DNA of 64,000 bases from Intestinibacter bartlettii (GCA_025148965.1 CP102273.1:2356001-2420000); one strand, 5' to 3'. Positions 53,823 through 62,983 are shown, numbered from the stretch's first letter. The notes: generated by a model from the sequence alone, not told the origin. Translations and numbers: made by a program.

Positions 53823-54686
53823 TTAAAAATGTCTAACTTTATTTATATTTTTACTTTTAAAAAATTCATCAATTAACGCCATTTGTGAAGTTGAAATTAA
53901 TATAGATTTTTTTCTAAAATCTTTTTTACTAACTTTAATTTCTAAAAAATTATATTCTTTGTTATTAAAATTTTGTTTACTATATCTGTAACCTTTTATA
54001 TTATTCCAATACAAAAATTTATCACACATAAAAATTCCATCTTCATATACTATAGATATATCATTATCTCCTATTGAACAATTCTGTAAAATAAAAATTA
54101 AGGGCATAAAACAATAACCTAATGCAAATGATTTCGGTATATTTAAAGAAAATATGTTACAAACTAAACTAATTGTAGCAAGTATTATAACAAGAATTCC
54201 TATTTTATAATTTGTATTGTTTATATAAAGTTCCTTTTGATTCCTAATAAAAAATACAGCTTCTTTCTCCGAAATACTTTTTCTTATCTTATTTGTTTCT
54301 CTAAAATCATATACCATACTTATATAAAGTAAAGCTATACTTAGTGCTATTACATAAAAAAGCATTTCAAATCCTTTTGTTTGTCCCATAATAATACTTC
54401 CATACATTAATAATACACATGCAAATCCTAATAAAACCAATTTCCACTTTCTTTTTGGTAGAATTTTTTGTTTATAAAGTTCACTAAGTACATTAGGATC
54501 TCCCATTTGCTTTAATGCTTCATTTGTAGCCTCATCAATATTCATGCCCTCATCCATATATTCTTCTACATAACTTGAAATATGGTCTTTTAATTCATCT
54601 TGAATATCCTTTGCTTTTTCATCGTCCCAAACAAATCTACATACTGATTGTAAAAATAAATCTATAGAATTTTTTTGTAAGTCCAT
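53823..54686 (-). CDS. HAAS (permease prefix 1) domain membrane protein
   Basis: N-terminal ~70 residues (DDEKAKDIQDELKDHISSYVEEYMDEGMNIDEATNEALKQMGDPNVLSE) form the helical HAAS domain that commonly pairs with PadR regulators. Four hydrophobic helices follow (two near 80-125, two near 170-205) and a C-terminal ~80-residue cytoplasmic part. It starts 5 bases after the PadR stop. The pair probably forms a small sensing or envelope-stress unit; function unknown. Confidence 0.82.
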   Translation of the reverse strand: MDLQKNSIDLFLQSVCRFVWDDEKAKDIQDELKDHISSYVEEYMDEGMNIDEATNEALKQMGDPNVLSELYKQKILPKRKWKLVLLGFACVLLMYGSIIMGQTKGFEMLFYVIALSIALLYISMVYDFRETNKIRKSISEKEAVFFIRNQKELYINNTNYKIGILVIILATISLVCNIFSLNIPKSFALGYCFMPLIFILQNCSIGDNDISIVYEDGIFMCDKFLYWNNIKGYRYSKQNFNNKEYNFLEIKVSKKDFRKKSILISTSQMALIDEFFKSKNINKVRHF

Positions 54687-54691
54687 AAAAT

Positions 54692-55009
54692 CTACCCCCT
54701 AAGTACTAATCCCATTGTTTTGCTAAATAACTGCCATTCTTCCTCTCTTACATTTAATTCCTTAATTCCCTTTTTTGTTATTTTGTAGTATTTTCTTCTT
54801 CGTCCATTTTCAACTTCCCAATATGATTCAATAAATTTCTTTTTTTCTAAATCATGCAAAATTGGATATAATGTTCCTTCTTTAAATATAAATACCCCAT
54901 TTGATTTTCCTTCAATTTCTTTAATCATCTTATATCCATACATTGGTTCTTTACTTAATTCATTTAAAATTAAGGTTATTGTACTCCCTTTTATAAGTTC
55001 TTTATTCAA
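54692..55009 (-). CDS. PadR-family transcriptional regulator
   Basis: Winged helix of PadR type: MYGYKMIKEIE, FIFKEGTLYPILHDLEKKKFIESYWE and GRRRKYYKITKKGIKEL. About 105 aa from TTG 55009, which has GAGG eight bases upstream and gives the typical NKELIKGS start; a GTG at 55018 is the alternative. Regulates itself and the linked HAAS gene by analogy with similar pairs. Confidence 0.92.
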   Translation of the reverse strand: MNKELIKGSTITLILNELSKEPMYGYKMIKEIEGKSNGVFIFKEGTLYPILHDLEKKKFIESYWEVENGRRRKYYKITKKGIKELNVREEEWQLFSKTMGLVLRG

Positions 55010-55094
55010 TTTTAACACCTCGGATTCCTATGTATTAATTTAATAGTATATCCATTGGATTTATTTGTCAATTAGGTACAATAAATATGCTATT

Positions 55095-55131
55095 AAAAAA
55101 ACTCTAGCATTTTATCAAATAAATGCTAGAG
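55095..55131 (-). terminator. Intrinsic terminator after HAD gene
   Basis: CTCTAGCATTT and AAATGCTAGAG form a perfect 11-bp stem, followed by TTTTTTT on the minus strand. Confidence 0.92.
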
Positions 55132-55138
55132 CTTTTAT

Positions 55139-55852
55139 CTACAATATATTTAAAACCTTGTTTGCGATATCATCAAAGTTTCCATTTTCAAATTTATTTA
55201 TATCTATTTTTTCAGGATTTTCAAGATTATCAGTAATCAAGAAAGTCCTAACTCCCAACTCACTTACTATCATATCTTCTAATGCATTGTTCCCAACCAT
55301 TATAGATTCTTCTGGTTTTGAACCTATATTTTCAAAAATTTCTTTATAGTATTCTAAGTTAGGTTTGCAATAGTGGCTATTTTCAAAAGTTGTAACATAA
55401 TCAAAATCGTCCACACTAAGACCAATCCAGTTTAGTCTTGTTTGTACTGCTGCTTTTGGGAATATTGGATTTGTAGCTAAAACTACTTTTAACCCTTTGT
55501 CTTTTATAGTTTTTATAAATTCTGCTCTATCTACTTCTTCTTGTAATGTCTGTTTTACATCGTCGAATTCTTTTTCATAAAACTCCATGAAATCATCTTC
55601 CATTTCGTCATATTCTTTTTCCATCAACTCTGCAAAAGTCGATTTAAAAACATCTCTGTTTCTGACTTTTCCATCATTTTTGACCATATTTCCTGTTCCA
55701 TCCCACAATGCTTTTATAAGTATATCTTTGTCGTATCCCCTTGGAACAAATTTTTTTGCTATAAGGTATAAATAAGATTCTATAAACTCCTTTTGATCAA
55801 AAGGGATTAGTGTTCCATCTAAATCAAATAATACTGTCGTGATTTTTTCCAT
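55139..55852 (-). CDS. HAD-superfamily hydrolase
   Basis: HAD phosphatase: motif I VLFDLDGTLIPF (residues ~6-17), motif II VVLATNPIFP, motif III Lys region and motif IV MVGNNALEDMIVSELG. The helical cap lies between residues ~20 and 100. 237 aa from ATG 55852, which follows AGGAGG; an in-frame ATG at 55912 would overlap the upstream peptidase gene and include this site. Substrate unknown. Confidence 0.9.
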   Translation of the reverse strand: MEKITTVLFDLDGTLIPFDQKEFIESYLYLIAKKFVPRGYDKDILIKALWDGTGNMVKNDGKVRNRDVFKSTFAELMEKEYDEMEDDFMEFYEKEFDDVKQTLQEEVDRAEFIKTIKDKGLKVVLATNPIFPKAAVQTRLNWIGLSVDDFDYVTTFENSHYCKPNLEYYKEIFENIGSKPEESIMVGNNALEDMIVSELGVRTFLITDNLENPEKIDINKFENGNFDDIANKVLNIL

Positions 55853-55892
55853 ATTTCCTCCTAAGTTATCCTCTATATAATTTATTATTTTT

Positions 55893-56810
55893 TTAGCAGT
55901 TTGAATAATCAAATTTGACTATTTTATTAGTAGCGTCTAAATAACACATTGCACCAAGTGGTATTGTCCCTACTGGAACACAATGTCCGCTTTGAAGGTT
56001 GTATATTGTAGGTTTTTTATATCTTTGTGCGATTTCGTTTATTATATCCTCAACTGACCAATCTTCATCTCTGACTTTTCTACAGTTATCAAAATCTCCA
56101 AAAATTATACCTTTACAGTCTTCAAATTTTCCAGCCATGTGTAGATGGTTTATCATTTTGTCTACGTTATATACATATTCGCTAGTTTCTTCTATAAATA
56201 ATATTTTATCCTTTGTATCTATTTCGTATTCAGTCCCCAAAGATGTGTTTATTAAACTTAGATTTCCACCTACGATTTCACCTTCACATATTCCGTTGTA
56301 TAACGTTATAATTTCCTCTCCTTTTGGATTCTCAAAATTTATCTCACAATCTGTAGTTATATTTTTAAACACAGATTCTTTTGTGTATTCGTCCATATCC
56401 ACAAACCTTCTCCCAACAGGCCCATGATAAGTCACCAAATCACATTTTTGGTTAAACGCTATATGAAGAGCTGTTATATCAGATAATCCCAAAAATATCT
56501 TTGGATTATTTTTTATTATATCAAAATCGATTAAATCCAATAATCTAGCTGCTCCATAACCGCCTCTTATACAAAATACCGCGTCTATATTTTTATCTTC
56601 AAAAGCATCTTGCAAATCTTTTGCTCTTAGTTCATCTTTTCCAGACAAATATCCCCTGTCTACAGAATAACAACTTTCGTACATCTTTACATTGTATCCC
56701 ATATTTATAAGTGATTTTTCAACATCATCTATATTTACCTCGCGTAAATGCCCAGATGGAGCAATGACACCTATAGTGTCACCTTTTTTAAGTCTTTTTG
56801 GCAATATCAT
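55893..56810 (-). CDS. S66 family LD-carboxypeptidase (LdcA/MccF-like)
   Basis: Serine peptidase of family S66: IAPSGHLREV near the N-terminus, FCIRGGYGAARLLDLIDFD, LGLSDITALHIAF with the nucleophile Ser, LFIEETSEYVYNVDKM, and LQSGHCVPVGTIPLGAMCYLD with the His. These enzymes trim murein tetrapeptides or hydrolyse peptidyl-nucleotides (MccF immunity). ATG 56810 with AAAGGA upstream is preferred to a TTG at 56831. A terminator-like hairpin directly before the binding site may attenuate it. Confidence 0.9.
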   Translation of the reverse strand: MILPKRLKKGDTIGVIAPSGHLREVNIDDVEKSLINMGYNVKMYESCYSVDRGYLSGKDELRAKDLQDAFEDKNIDAVFCIRGGYGAARLLDLIDFDIIKNNPKIFLGLSDITALHIAFNQKCDLVTYHGPVGRRFVDMDEYTKESVFKNITTDCEINFENPKGEEIITLYNGICEGEIVGGNLSLINTSLGTEYEIDTKDKILFIEETSEYVYNVDKMINHLHMAGKFEDCKGIIFGDFDNCRKVRDEDWSVEDIINEIAQRYKKPTIYNLQSGHCVPVGTIPLGAMCYLDATNKIVKFDYSNC

Positions 56811-56829
56811 AATATTAATCCTTTCATTC

Positions 56830-56860
56830 AAAAACCCTGTGGATTTTATTCCATAGGGTT
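56830..56860 (-). terminator. Hairpin with T-run immediately upstream of S66 gene
   Basis: AACCCTaTGGA and TCCAcAGGGTT form the stem on the minus strand, followed by TTTTTG, only about 20 bases before the start codon. Either a second terminator for the upstream SHMT-like transcript or an attenuator in the S66 leader. Confidence 0.65.
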
Positions 56861-56916
56861 CATATTATTCTATAGATTATTATACTACTGAAAATTTAAT
56901 TTGGTTATTATTTATT

Positions 56917-56947
56917 AAAAAATAGACGAGCTGAAAATCAGCTCGCC
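56917..56947 (-). terminator. Intrinsic terminator after SHMT-like gene
   Basis: GCGAGCTGA and TCAGCTCGTC form a strong GC-rich stem followed by TATTTTTT on the minus strand. Confidence 0.92.
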
Positions 56948-56977
56948 TTATAAATTATAAGTTAGTTATATATTTAA

Positions 56978-58231
56978 TTAATCTTCAAAATATCCGTCTG
57001 GATATAGTGGGAATCTTGATGCTAATGCTCTTGCTTTTTCTTTGCATTCTTGTAATACTTTTTCATCTTCTATATTTTCAGCAACTGTATTCATTATGTC
57101 AGCGATTTCTGACATTTCACTTGCTCCAAATCCTCTTTCAGATGTTGCAGTAAGTCCGATACGAACACCACTTGTTACGAATGGACTTTCTGGGTCGTTT
57201 GGTATAGTGTTTTTGTTAACTGTTATACCTATTCTTTCAAGAGTTTGGTCGAATTGTTTACCAGTTATTCCTTTTGGTCTTAAGTCAACTAATACTATAT
57301 GGTTGTCTGTTCCACCACTTATTATTTTGAATCCTCTTTTTTCTAATTCTTTTGCTAAAGTTTTTGCATTATCTAAAACTCTTTGCATTGTAGCTATAAA
57401 TTCAGGTTCTCTAACTCTTTTGAACATGTTTGCTTTTGCAGCTATACCGTTTATTTGGATAGAACCTAGAGTTCCTGGGAATGTAGCTCTATTTAATTGT
57501 TTTGCATATTTTTCTTTGCACATTACGAATCCACCTCTAGGACCGCATATTGTTTTAGAACAAGAAGATGTTGCAAAATCAGCATATGGTATTGGAGAAG
57601 GAATTACACCAGCTCCTATAAGCCCTGAAATATGAGCCATATCTACTAATAAATAAGCTCCTACTTTGTCAGCTATTTCTCTAAATTTTTTATAATCTAT
57701 TAGTCTTGGATAGGCACTAGCCCCTGCTATTATCATTTTAGGTTTAAATTCTAATGCCATTTGTTCAACTTGATCATAGTCGATTATACCGTCATCATTT
57801 ACACCGTAATGTTTGTAGTTAAATATTTTACTCATAAAGTTTGCTTCTGAACCATGACTTAAATGTCCACCGTGATCAAGTCTCATTGCCAATATTTTAT
57901 CCCCTGGGTCTAATACTGCATTAAATGCTGTATAGTTTGCAGTTGCACCTGAATAAGCTTGAACATTTACATATTCACAACCAAAAGCTTCTTTTGCTCT
58001 TTCAATACATAAATTTTCGATTCTATCTGCATGTTGTGAACCTGCTTGATATCTTTTTCCTGGAAGACCTTCTTCAGTTTTATTAACGAAAACACATCCC
58101 ATTAATTCTAATATTTCTGTTGGTGCTGAACTTTCTGATGCAATCATTTCTATATTATATTTTTGTCTTTCTAATTCATCTGCTACTATAGAATATACTT
58201 CTGGATCTGTTATTTTAGTTGTTTTTAACAT
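56978..58231 (-). CDS. Serine hydroxymethyltransferase-like PLP enzyme with altered active site
   Basis: 417-aa fold-type I PLP protein clearly in the SHMT family (IEMIASES, EGLPGKRY, LDHGGHLSHGS, VDMAHISGLIGAG, GPRGGFVMCKEKY). But catalytic positions differ from GlyA: the PLP lysine K226 sits in SSCSKTICG, with Ser in place of the conserved His (normally THKTL); the usual KYAEG reads K51-T52-EEG, losing the Tyr; and RYYGG reads RYQAG, losing the second Tyr. It may be an SHMT-derived aldolase or transaldolase rather than the folate enzyme. Its upstream neighbour is a PLP decarboxylase. Confidence 0.88.
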   Translation of the reverse strand: MLKTTKITDPEVYSIVADELERQKYNIEMIASESSAPTEILELMGCVFVNKTEEGLPGKRYQAGSQHADRIENLCIERAKEAFGCEYVNVQAYSGATANYTAFNAVLDPGDKILAMRLDHGGHLSHGSEANFMSKIFNYKHYGVNDDGIIDYDQVEQMALEFKPKMIIAGASAYPRLIDYKKFREIADKVGAYLLVDMAHISGLIGAGVIPSPIPYADFATSSCSKTICGPRGGFVMCKEKYAKQLNRATFPGTLGSIQINGIAAKANMFKRVREPEFIATMQRVLDNAKTLAKELEKRGFKIISGGTDNHIVLVDLRPKGITGKQFDQTLERIGITVNKNTIPNDPESPFVTSGVRIGLTATSERGFGASEMSEIADIMNTVAENIEDEKVLQECKEKARALASRFPLYPDGYFED

Positions 58232-58427
58232 ATCTTTTCCTCCCCAAATATAATTTATATTTATTATTCTTATTTTTTATTTACTAACTTTTATGTTTAA
58301 ATATTATCACACTTGATGAGGTAAAATATATTATTAAAACAGTACTATCTTTTAACATTTCCGTCATATTATCAATTTTTTATATTTTCTAAATACTTTA
58401 CCATTTTATGTATTTTGTATTAAATAT

Positions 58428-59657
58428 TTAATATTCGCTTATAATAGCTTGATTTTTTGAATTTAAGTAAATTTCATAAGGTATATCATGGCTAGAGAAT
58501 AATATTGGACTTAGTGTAAATCCATAACTTCCTGCATTAGTAATTGCAATAATATCACCTATTTCAGCTTTTGGTAAAACTAAATTCTTGCCTATTAAAT
58601 CTGCAGCCGTACATAAGTTACCACAAACTGTTACTTCTTCTTTTTCTTGTGATTTATTTAACACCTTCACTTCATACGCATCATAAGATGTGAATAGTGG
58701 TTCAACTGCATGTATATCTTCTAATGGACCTTGTGCATAACCTTTTACCATTTCTGCTAAAGTTGTTTTATGAAAACCATTATATCCATTTGCAACTATT
58801 AAGTAATTTGCTCCTCTTGATACCTTTTTATCGATTATATAAGTAACATAAGTCCCACTTTTACAAACTATAAAACGTCCTGATTCTATAATAAGTCTGC
58901 AATTTAGTTTTTCTTTAAATTCCTTAATTAGCTCTCTACATTTTTGTCCTAGTGATTCTATTTCAAGCTCATTTTCTCTTTGTGAATATGCAACTCCAAG
59001 TCCACCGCCGAAATTAACAAAATCCATATCAAATCCCATTTCATCAACACAGAACACTGCTAATTCTAATACATCTTTATAGTAATTATATAAAGTTTCA
59101 TAATTTAATATTTGAGATTTTAGATGTACATGTATCCCACATATTTTTATATTTTTAAGTGAATCAATAAATTCCTTATGTGGTAATAAACTTTCTTCGT
59201 CTATTCCAAATTTGTTAGGAAGTATATCCCCACCTTCTATTGCATAGTTTGAGTTAATTCTTACCCCTACTCTTAAAACAATATTGTGTTCTTTTGCTAC
59301 TTCATTTATAACTTCTAGTTCATGATAACTATCTGCTGTTATTATGCATTTGTCGTATGTCTCTTCGATATCTTGTTTCGTTTTTCCCGCTGATGAATAT
59401 ATTATCTTTTCTTTTGGCATACCAGCATCTATTGATTTAAAAACTTCATTTTTAGATGCAGAATCTGAACCTATATCATTTTGTGATATAAATTTAATTA
59501 CATCTTTATTTGGATTTGTCTTTATTGAATATAAAAATTCGAATTCTGGAAAATTAGTTTTTAACTCTTGAATTTGGTCCCCTATCACCTTTTCATCGTA
59601 AATATAAAATGGTCTTTTATATTCTTTCATTAAATCTTTAATTATTTCAGTTTGCAT
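58428..59657 (-). CDS. Fold-III PLP decarboxylase (LysA/Orn-DAP-Arg decarboxylase 2 family)
   Basis: 409 aa: PLP lysine in FLYSIKTNPN, barrel motifs GIHVHLKSQ and FVNFGGGLGVAYS (phosphate-binding Gly), LIIESGRFIVCKSG, and C-terminal CGNLCTAADLIG with the active-site Cys. The HVHLKSQ motif departs from HCHIGSQ of typical diaminopimelate decarboxylases, and there are no lysine genes nearby, so a related substrate is possible. ATG 59657 follows AAAGGGGG; an in-frame extension to 59726 would absorb it. Confidence 0.85.
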   Translation of the reverse strand: MQTEIIKDLMKEYKRPFYIYDEKVIGDQIQELKTNFPEFEFLYSIKTNPNKDVIKFISQNDIGSDSASKNEVFKSIDAGMPKEKIIYSSAGKTKQDIEETYDKCIITADSYHELEVINEVAKEHNIVLRVGVRINSNYAIEGGDILPNKFGIDEESLLPHKEFIDSLKNIKICGIHVHLKSQILNYETLYNYYKDVLELAVFCVDEMGFDMDFVNFGGGLGVAYSQRENELEIESLGQKCRELIKEFKEKLNCRLIIESGRFIVCKSGTYVTYIIDKKVSRGANYLIVANGYNGFHKTTLAEMVKGYAQGPLEDIHAVEPLFTSYDAYEVKVLNKSQEKEEVTVCGNLCTAADLIGKNLVLPKAEIGDIIAITNAGSYGFTLSPILFSSHDIPYEIYLNSKNQAIISEY

Positions 59658-59787
59658 TTTTCTGCCCCCTTTATTAAATTTGAATAAATCCTCTATACTA
59701 TAAATTATAATGAATAATAAACTCAAACTTCAAATATTTAATTGTAATCATTACAATTTTTAATTTTTTATTTTTACTTGATAACTC

Positions 59788-59823
59788 AAAAAGACCTGCA
59801 GTAATATACCACAGATCTTTTTT
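59788..59823 (-). terminator. Intrinsic terminator of the mgtA operon
   Basis: AAAAAGATCTG pairs with CAGGTCTTTTT (one G-U) on the minus strand, ending the mgtA-small-protein transcript. Confidence 0.88.
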
Positions 59824-59847
59824 AAGTTTATAATATTTTATATTTTT

Positions 59848-60006
59848 CTATTCTTCAACAGTTTTTAGAGGTTTCATACTCCAAAATACCACATTCATCA
59901 ATATTACTATAATTGTGATAACTAGTAAGCAAACCCAAAACCCCATATTAATTCCAAATAATTCTGTTCTATTAAAAAGTATATTCCACATATTATTCCA
60001 ATTCAT
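59848..60006 (-). CDS. 52-aa single-span membrane protein downstream of mgtA
   Basis: Small open frame with AGGAGGTATTTAAA before ATG 60006, 14 bases after the mgtA stop and directly before a terminator. N-terminal MNWNNMWNILFNRTELFG is amphipathic, residues ~23-42 form one hydrophobic helix (FWVCLLVITIIVILMNVVFW), and the tail is SMKPLKTVEE. Position, strong binding site and shared transcript suggest an MgtA-associated small protein, by analogy with enterobacterial MgtS or MgtR, but I see no sequence similarity to them. Confidence 0.75.
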   Translation of the reverse strand: MNWNNMWNILFNRTELFGINMGFWVCLLVITIIVILMNVVFWSMKPLKTVEE

Positions 60007-60020
60007 TTTAAATACCTCCT

Positions 60021-62792
60021 TTATAACAATTCACCAAAATGACGTACATAAGCTTTCTTTATGCTAGTTGCTAATAACATGTAAGCTATTATACATGGTA
60101 TTAAGTAAGCAAAATAAGCACCTGGTAATGAAACAAATCCTAGTATTGTTCCAATTGGTGTAAATGGTATTATTGTTAATATGAAGATACCAGCGAAAGT
60201 TAATAAAGATACTGGTAATGATGCGCGGCTTTCAATGAATGGTAACTTTGGTGTACGAATCATATGAATAACAAGTGTTTGACTCCACATTGATTCTACA
60301 AACCAACCTGCTTGGAACATAGCTATATAATTAAATTGCATTTGAATTAATTCTGCACCACTGTATACACTTGCTAAATCATTATATAATACTCCATGTG
60401 ATACAAATATTGGACAAAATACAAAGTACATAAAAATATAAGTTGTAAAGTCAAATATTGAACTTACTGGTCCCATCCATATCATAAATTTACCTACTGA
60501 AGATGCATCCCATTTTCTAGGAACTTTAATAAATTCTTCGTCTACATTATCCCATGGGATAGCTGTGCATGATAAATCATATATTAAATTTAAACATAAA
60601 AGATGTATACTCATCATTGGTAAAAATGGCAATAATGCTGATGCTGCTAAAACAGAAAACATATTTCCAAAGTTAGAAGATGCAGTCATCTTAATGTATT
60701 TAATCATATTTGCATATGTCTTTCTACCTTCAACAATACCTTCTTCTAATACCATTAAATCTTTTTCTAATAATACAATGTCTGCTGATTCTTTTGCTAC
60801 ATCAACTGCTGTATCAACAGAAATTCCTATATCTGCACATTTCATTGCAGACGCATCATTGATACCATCTCCCATAAATCCAACTGTGTGTCCATTTTCA
60901 CGAAGAACAGTTACAATCCTAGATTTTTGGTCTGGTGTTAATTTAGCAAATACATCTGTTGTTTCTGCTACTTTTGCTAACTCTTCATCTGACATATGAT
61001 TGATATCTGAACCAAGTAACATATTTCTTACTTCTAATCCTACTTGTTTACACACAGTACGTGTTACTTTCTCATTGTCTCCAGTTAAAATTTTAGTAGC
61101 TATTCCATATTCTTTTAAAGCACGTATTGCATATGCTGTAGATTCTTTTGGTGGGTCTAAGAAAGCAAGATATCCTAGTAATACCATATCACATTCATCT
61201 TTTACTCCAAAAGCCCCAACTGGTGATGGATTGCTTTTTTGTGCAATTCCAAGAACCCTAAATCCCTTATCATTTAATTCATCCACAGTTTTTATAATTC
61301 GTCTACGTAGTGAATCTGTTAATTCTTGAATTTTGCCATCACATTCAACATATGAACAAATTGATAGCATCTCTTCAATTGCGCCTTTTGTAACCATTTG
61401 TGTTTTTCCATTTATATCTTCAACAACTGTAGATAAACGGCGACGATTAAAATCAAAAGGTATTTCATCTACTTTTTTATAGTGCTCAGAAAGATCCGTT
61501 AATTCCCTATTTTGATTTTCTGCTTCTTCAGTTTTTTCAATAATAGCTAAATCCATTAAATTTTTATATCCTGTTTGGAAATAACTATTCAGATAAGCAT
61601 GACGAAGTACACGCATATCTTCATCTCCATTTACATTAAGATGATATTCTAAAACTACTTTATCTTGTGTTAAAGTACCTGTTTTATCAGTACATAATAC
61701 ATCTATAGCCCCAAAATTTTGAATAGAATTTAAATTTTTAACTATAGTTTGTTTTTTACTCATTGCCACTGCCCCTTTTGCAAGGCATGTTGTCACTATC
61801 ATTGGTAACATCTCTGGTGTTAATCCAACTGCTATAGAAATACCAAATAAAAATGCATTTAACCAATCACCTTTTGTTATTCCATTTACAAAGAATACAA
61901 TAGGAGCTAAAATCAACATAAAACGGATAAGTACCCAGGAAACAGCATTTACTCCTTTGGTAAAACTAGTTTCTACTGCTTCTTCTGCAACTGATGCTGC
62001 CATTTTCCCAAATAAAGTAGAATCTCCTACAGAAACCACAACAGCTGTAGCAGTTCCTGAAATAATATTACTTCCCATAAAAGCAATATTATTGTATTCT
62101 GTAATATTTTCATTTTTCTCTTGGATATTTCCTAATTTTTCAATAGGTTCACTTTCCCCAGTTAAACTCGCTTGGCTTACAAATAAATCTTTTGCTTCTA
62201 AAATACGTACATCTGCAGGTATCATGTCACCAGCTGATAAATAAACTATATCCCCTACTACAACTTCATCAAGTTTTATTTCTTGTTTTCCCTCTTCTTT
62301 TCTTGTAACTGTACAAGTTGTTGTAATCATATCTAATAACTTTTCTGCTGCATCACCACTTCTAGATTCTTGTACAAATCGAAGTGTTCCAGAGATAACG
62401 ACCATTGTCACAATTATTACTACTGTTAAACAATTAAATTCATCTGGATTACTTCCAAATAGCGAAAAATAAGGTAGTATCATATCTGTTACACATGATA
62501 CAAGTGCTAGACAAAATAAAATTATTGTAAAAGGATTTACAAATGCATCTGCAATTCTAGAAAATAAAGATTTTTTCTTTTCTTTTGTTATCTTATTTGT
62601 TCCATATTTATGGCGGTGTTTTGATACATTTTCAGTCTCTAATCCTATTAATGTTGTTTCTAAAGAGTCTAATACTGTTTTTGTTGGTTGAGTTGCCACA
62701 AAATGAATGCGACTTTCTTGTTCTTTTTTTACGATTTGATTTTCTGTTACTTTATTAGTAGCTATATTATTTTTTATCATTTTTTTGTTCAT
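60021..62792 (-). CDS. mgtA: Magnesium-translocating P-type ATPase
   Basis: P3B-type Mg2+ importer, 923 aa. Actuator motif SLTGESEP, phosphorylation motif [15 protein letters not shown], nucleotide domain [11 protein letters not shown], hinge [24 protein letters not shown], and ten membrane helices. The ~60-residue hydrophilic N-terminus is usual for MgtA/MgtB. ATG 62792 follows AAAAAGGAGGTAATTACG; a longer frame from 62819 would include it. Preceded by a 14-codon leader ORF and a terminator, followed by a 52-aa membrane protein; a second MgtA-type ATPase lies upstream. Confidence 0.96.
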   Translation of the reverse strand: MNKKMIKNNIATNKVTENQIVKKEQESRIHFVATQPTKTVLDSLETTLIGLETENVSKHRHKYGTNKITKEKKKSLFSRIADAFVNPFTIILFCLALVSCVTDMILPYFSLFGSNPDEFNCLTVVIIVTMVVISGTLRFVQESRSGDAAEKLLDMITTTCTVTRKEEGKQEIKLDEVVVGDIVYLSAGDMIPADVRILEAKDLFVSQASLTGESEPIEKLGNIQEKNENITEYNNIAFMGSNIISGTATAVVVSVGDSTLFGKMAASVAEEAVETSFTKGVNAVSWVLIRFMLILAPIVFFVNGITKGDWLNAFLFGISIAVGLTPEMLPMIVTTCLAKGAVAMSKKQTIVKNLNSIQNFGAIDVLCTDKTGTLTQDKVVLEYHLNVNGDEDMRVLRHAYLNSYFQTGYKNLMDLAIIEKTEEAENQNRELTDLSEHYKKVDEIPFDFNRRRLSTVVEDINGKTQMVTKGAIEEMLSICSYVECDGKIQELTDSLRRRIIKTVDELNDKGFRVLGIAQKSNPSPVGAFGVKDECDMVLLGYLAFLDPPKESTAYAIRALKEYGIATKILTGDNEKVTRTVCKQVGLEVRNMLLGSDINHMSDEELAKVAETTDVFAKLTPDQKSRIVTVLRENGHTVGFMGDGINDASAMKCADIGISVDTAVDVAKESADIVLLEKDLMVLEEGIVEGRKTYANMIKYIKMTASSNFGNMFSVLAASALLPFLPMMSIHLLCLNLIYDLSCTAIPWDNVDEEFIKVPRKWDASSVGKFMIWMGPVSSIFDFTTYIFMYFVFCPIFVSHGVLYNDLASVYSGAELIQMQFNYIAMFQAGWFVESMWSQTLVIHMIRTPKLPFIESRASLPVSLLTFAGIFILTIIPFTPIGTILGFVSLPGAYFAYLIPCIIAYMLLATSIKKAYVRHFGELL

Positions 62793-62814
62793 CGTAATTA
62801 CCTCCTTTTTAAGA

Positions 62815-62849
62815 AGCAATCCGATATATTAATATTTCACCGGGTTGCT
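62815..62849 (-). promoter_or_regulatory. mgtA leader hairpin overlapping leader ORF end
   Basis: AGCAACCCGG (62849-62840) pairs with TCGGATTGCT (62824-62815) with one mismatch and one wobble. The 5' arm contains the last codons and stop of the leader peptide; the 3' arm ends about 6 bases before the mgtA binding site. Ribosome progress on the leader could alter this fold. Confidence 0.6.
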
Positions 62850-62881
62850 ATATTGTTTTTTCTCTTACCATCAGGGTCCAT
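62837..62881 (-). CDS. MgtL-like leader peptide, 14 aa
   Basis: ATG 62881 behind a strong AAAGGAGGGAG encodes MDPDGKRKNNIATR and stops 44 bases before the mgtA ATG. Enterobacterial mgtA has the leader peptide MgtL, which also begins MDPD; acidic/proline residues right after initiation destabilise ribosomes at low Mg2+ and raise mgtA transcription. Same position and first four residues here suggest the same principle in a Firmicute. Similarity beyond MDPD is absent. Confidence 0.65.
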   Translation of the reverse strand: MDPDGKRKNNIATR

Positions 62882-62920
62882 TTATATTCTCCCTCCTTTC
62901 TGATTTACAACTAAAAGTAT

Positions 62921-62964
62921 AAAAAAAAAACGCAAGTAATTCCATTGCGAAATTCTTGCGTTTT
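62921..62964 (-). terminator. Terminator/attenuator between winged-helix gene and mgtA leader
   Basis: AAAACGCAAG (minus strand) pairs with CTTGCGTTTT, followed by a run of ten T. No clear promoter lies between it and the leader ORF, so mgtA may depend on readthrough or on a weak promoter inside this region. Confidence 0.9.
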
Positions 62965-62983
62965 TCTTGCGATATATTCAGTT

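Noticed and set aside
57042-57635. 197-aa plus-strand open frame
   Set aside because: Long but fully antisense to the SHMT-like gene, with no binding site; long shadow frames are expected opposite AT-rich genes.
62688-62903. 71-aa plus-strand frame across the mgtA leader
   Set aside because: Hydrophobic antisense frame without a binding site; the minus-strand leader ORF has a far better initiation region.
62820-62980. Possible M-box riboswitch before mgtA
   Set aside because: The conserved M-box core was not found in this short leader; the region is better explained by terminator, leader ORF and hairpin.
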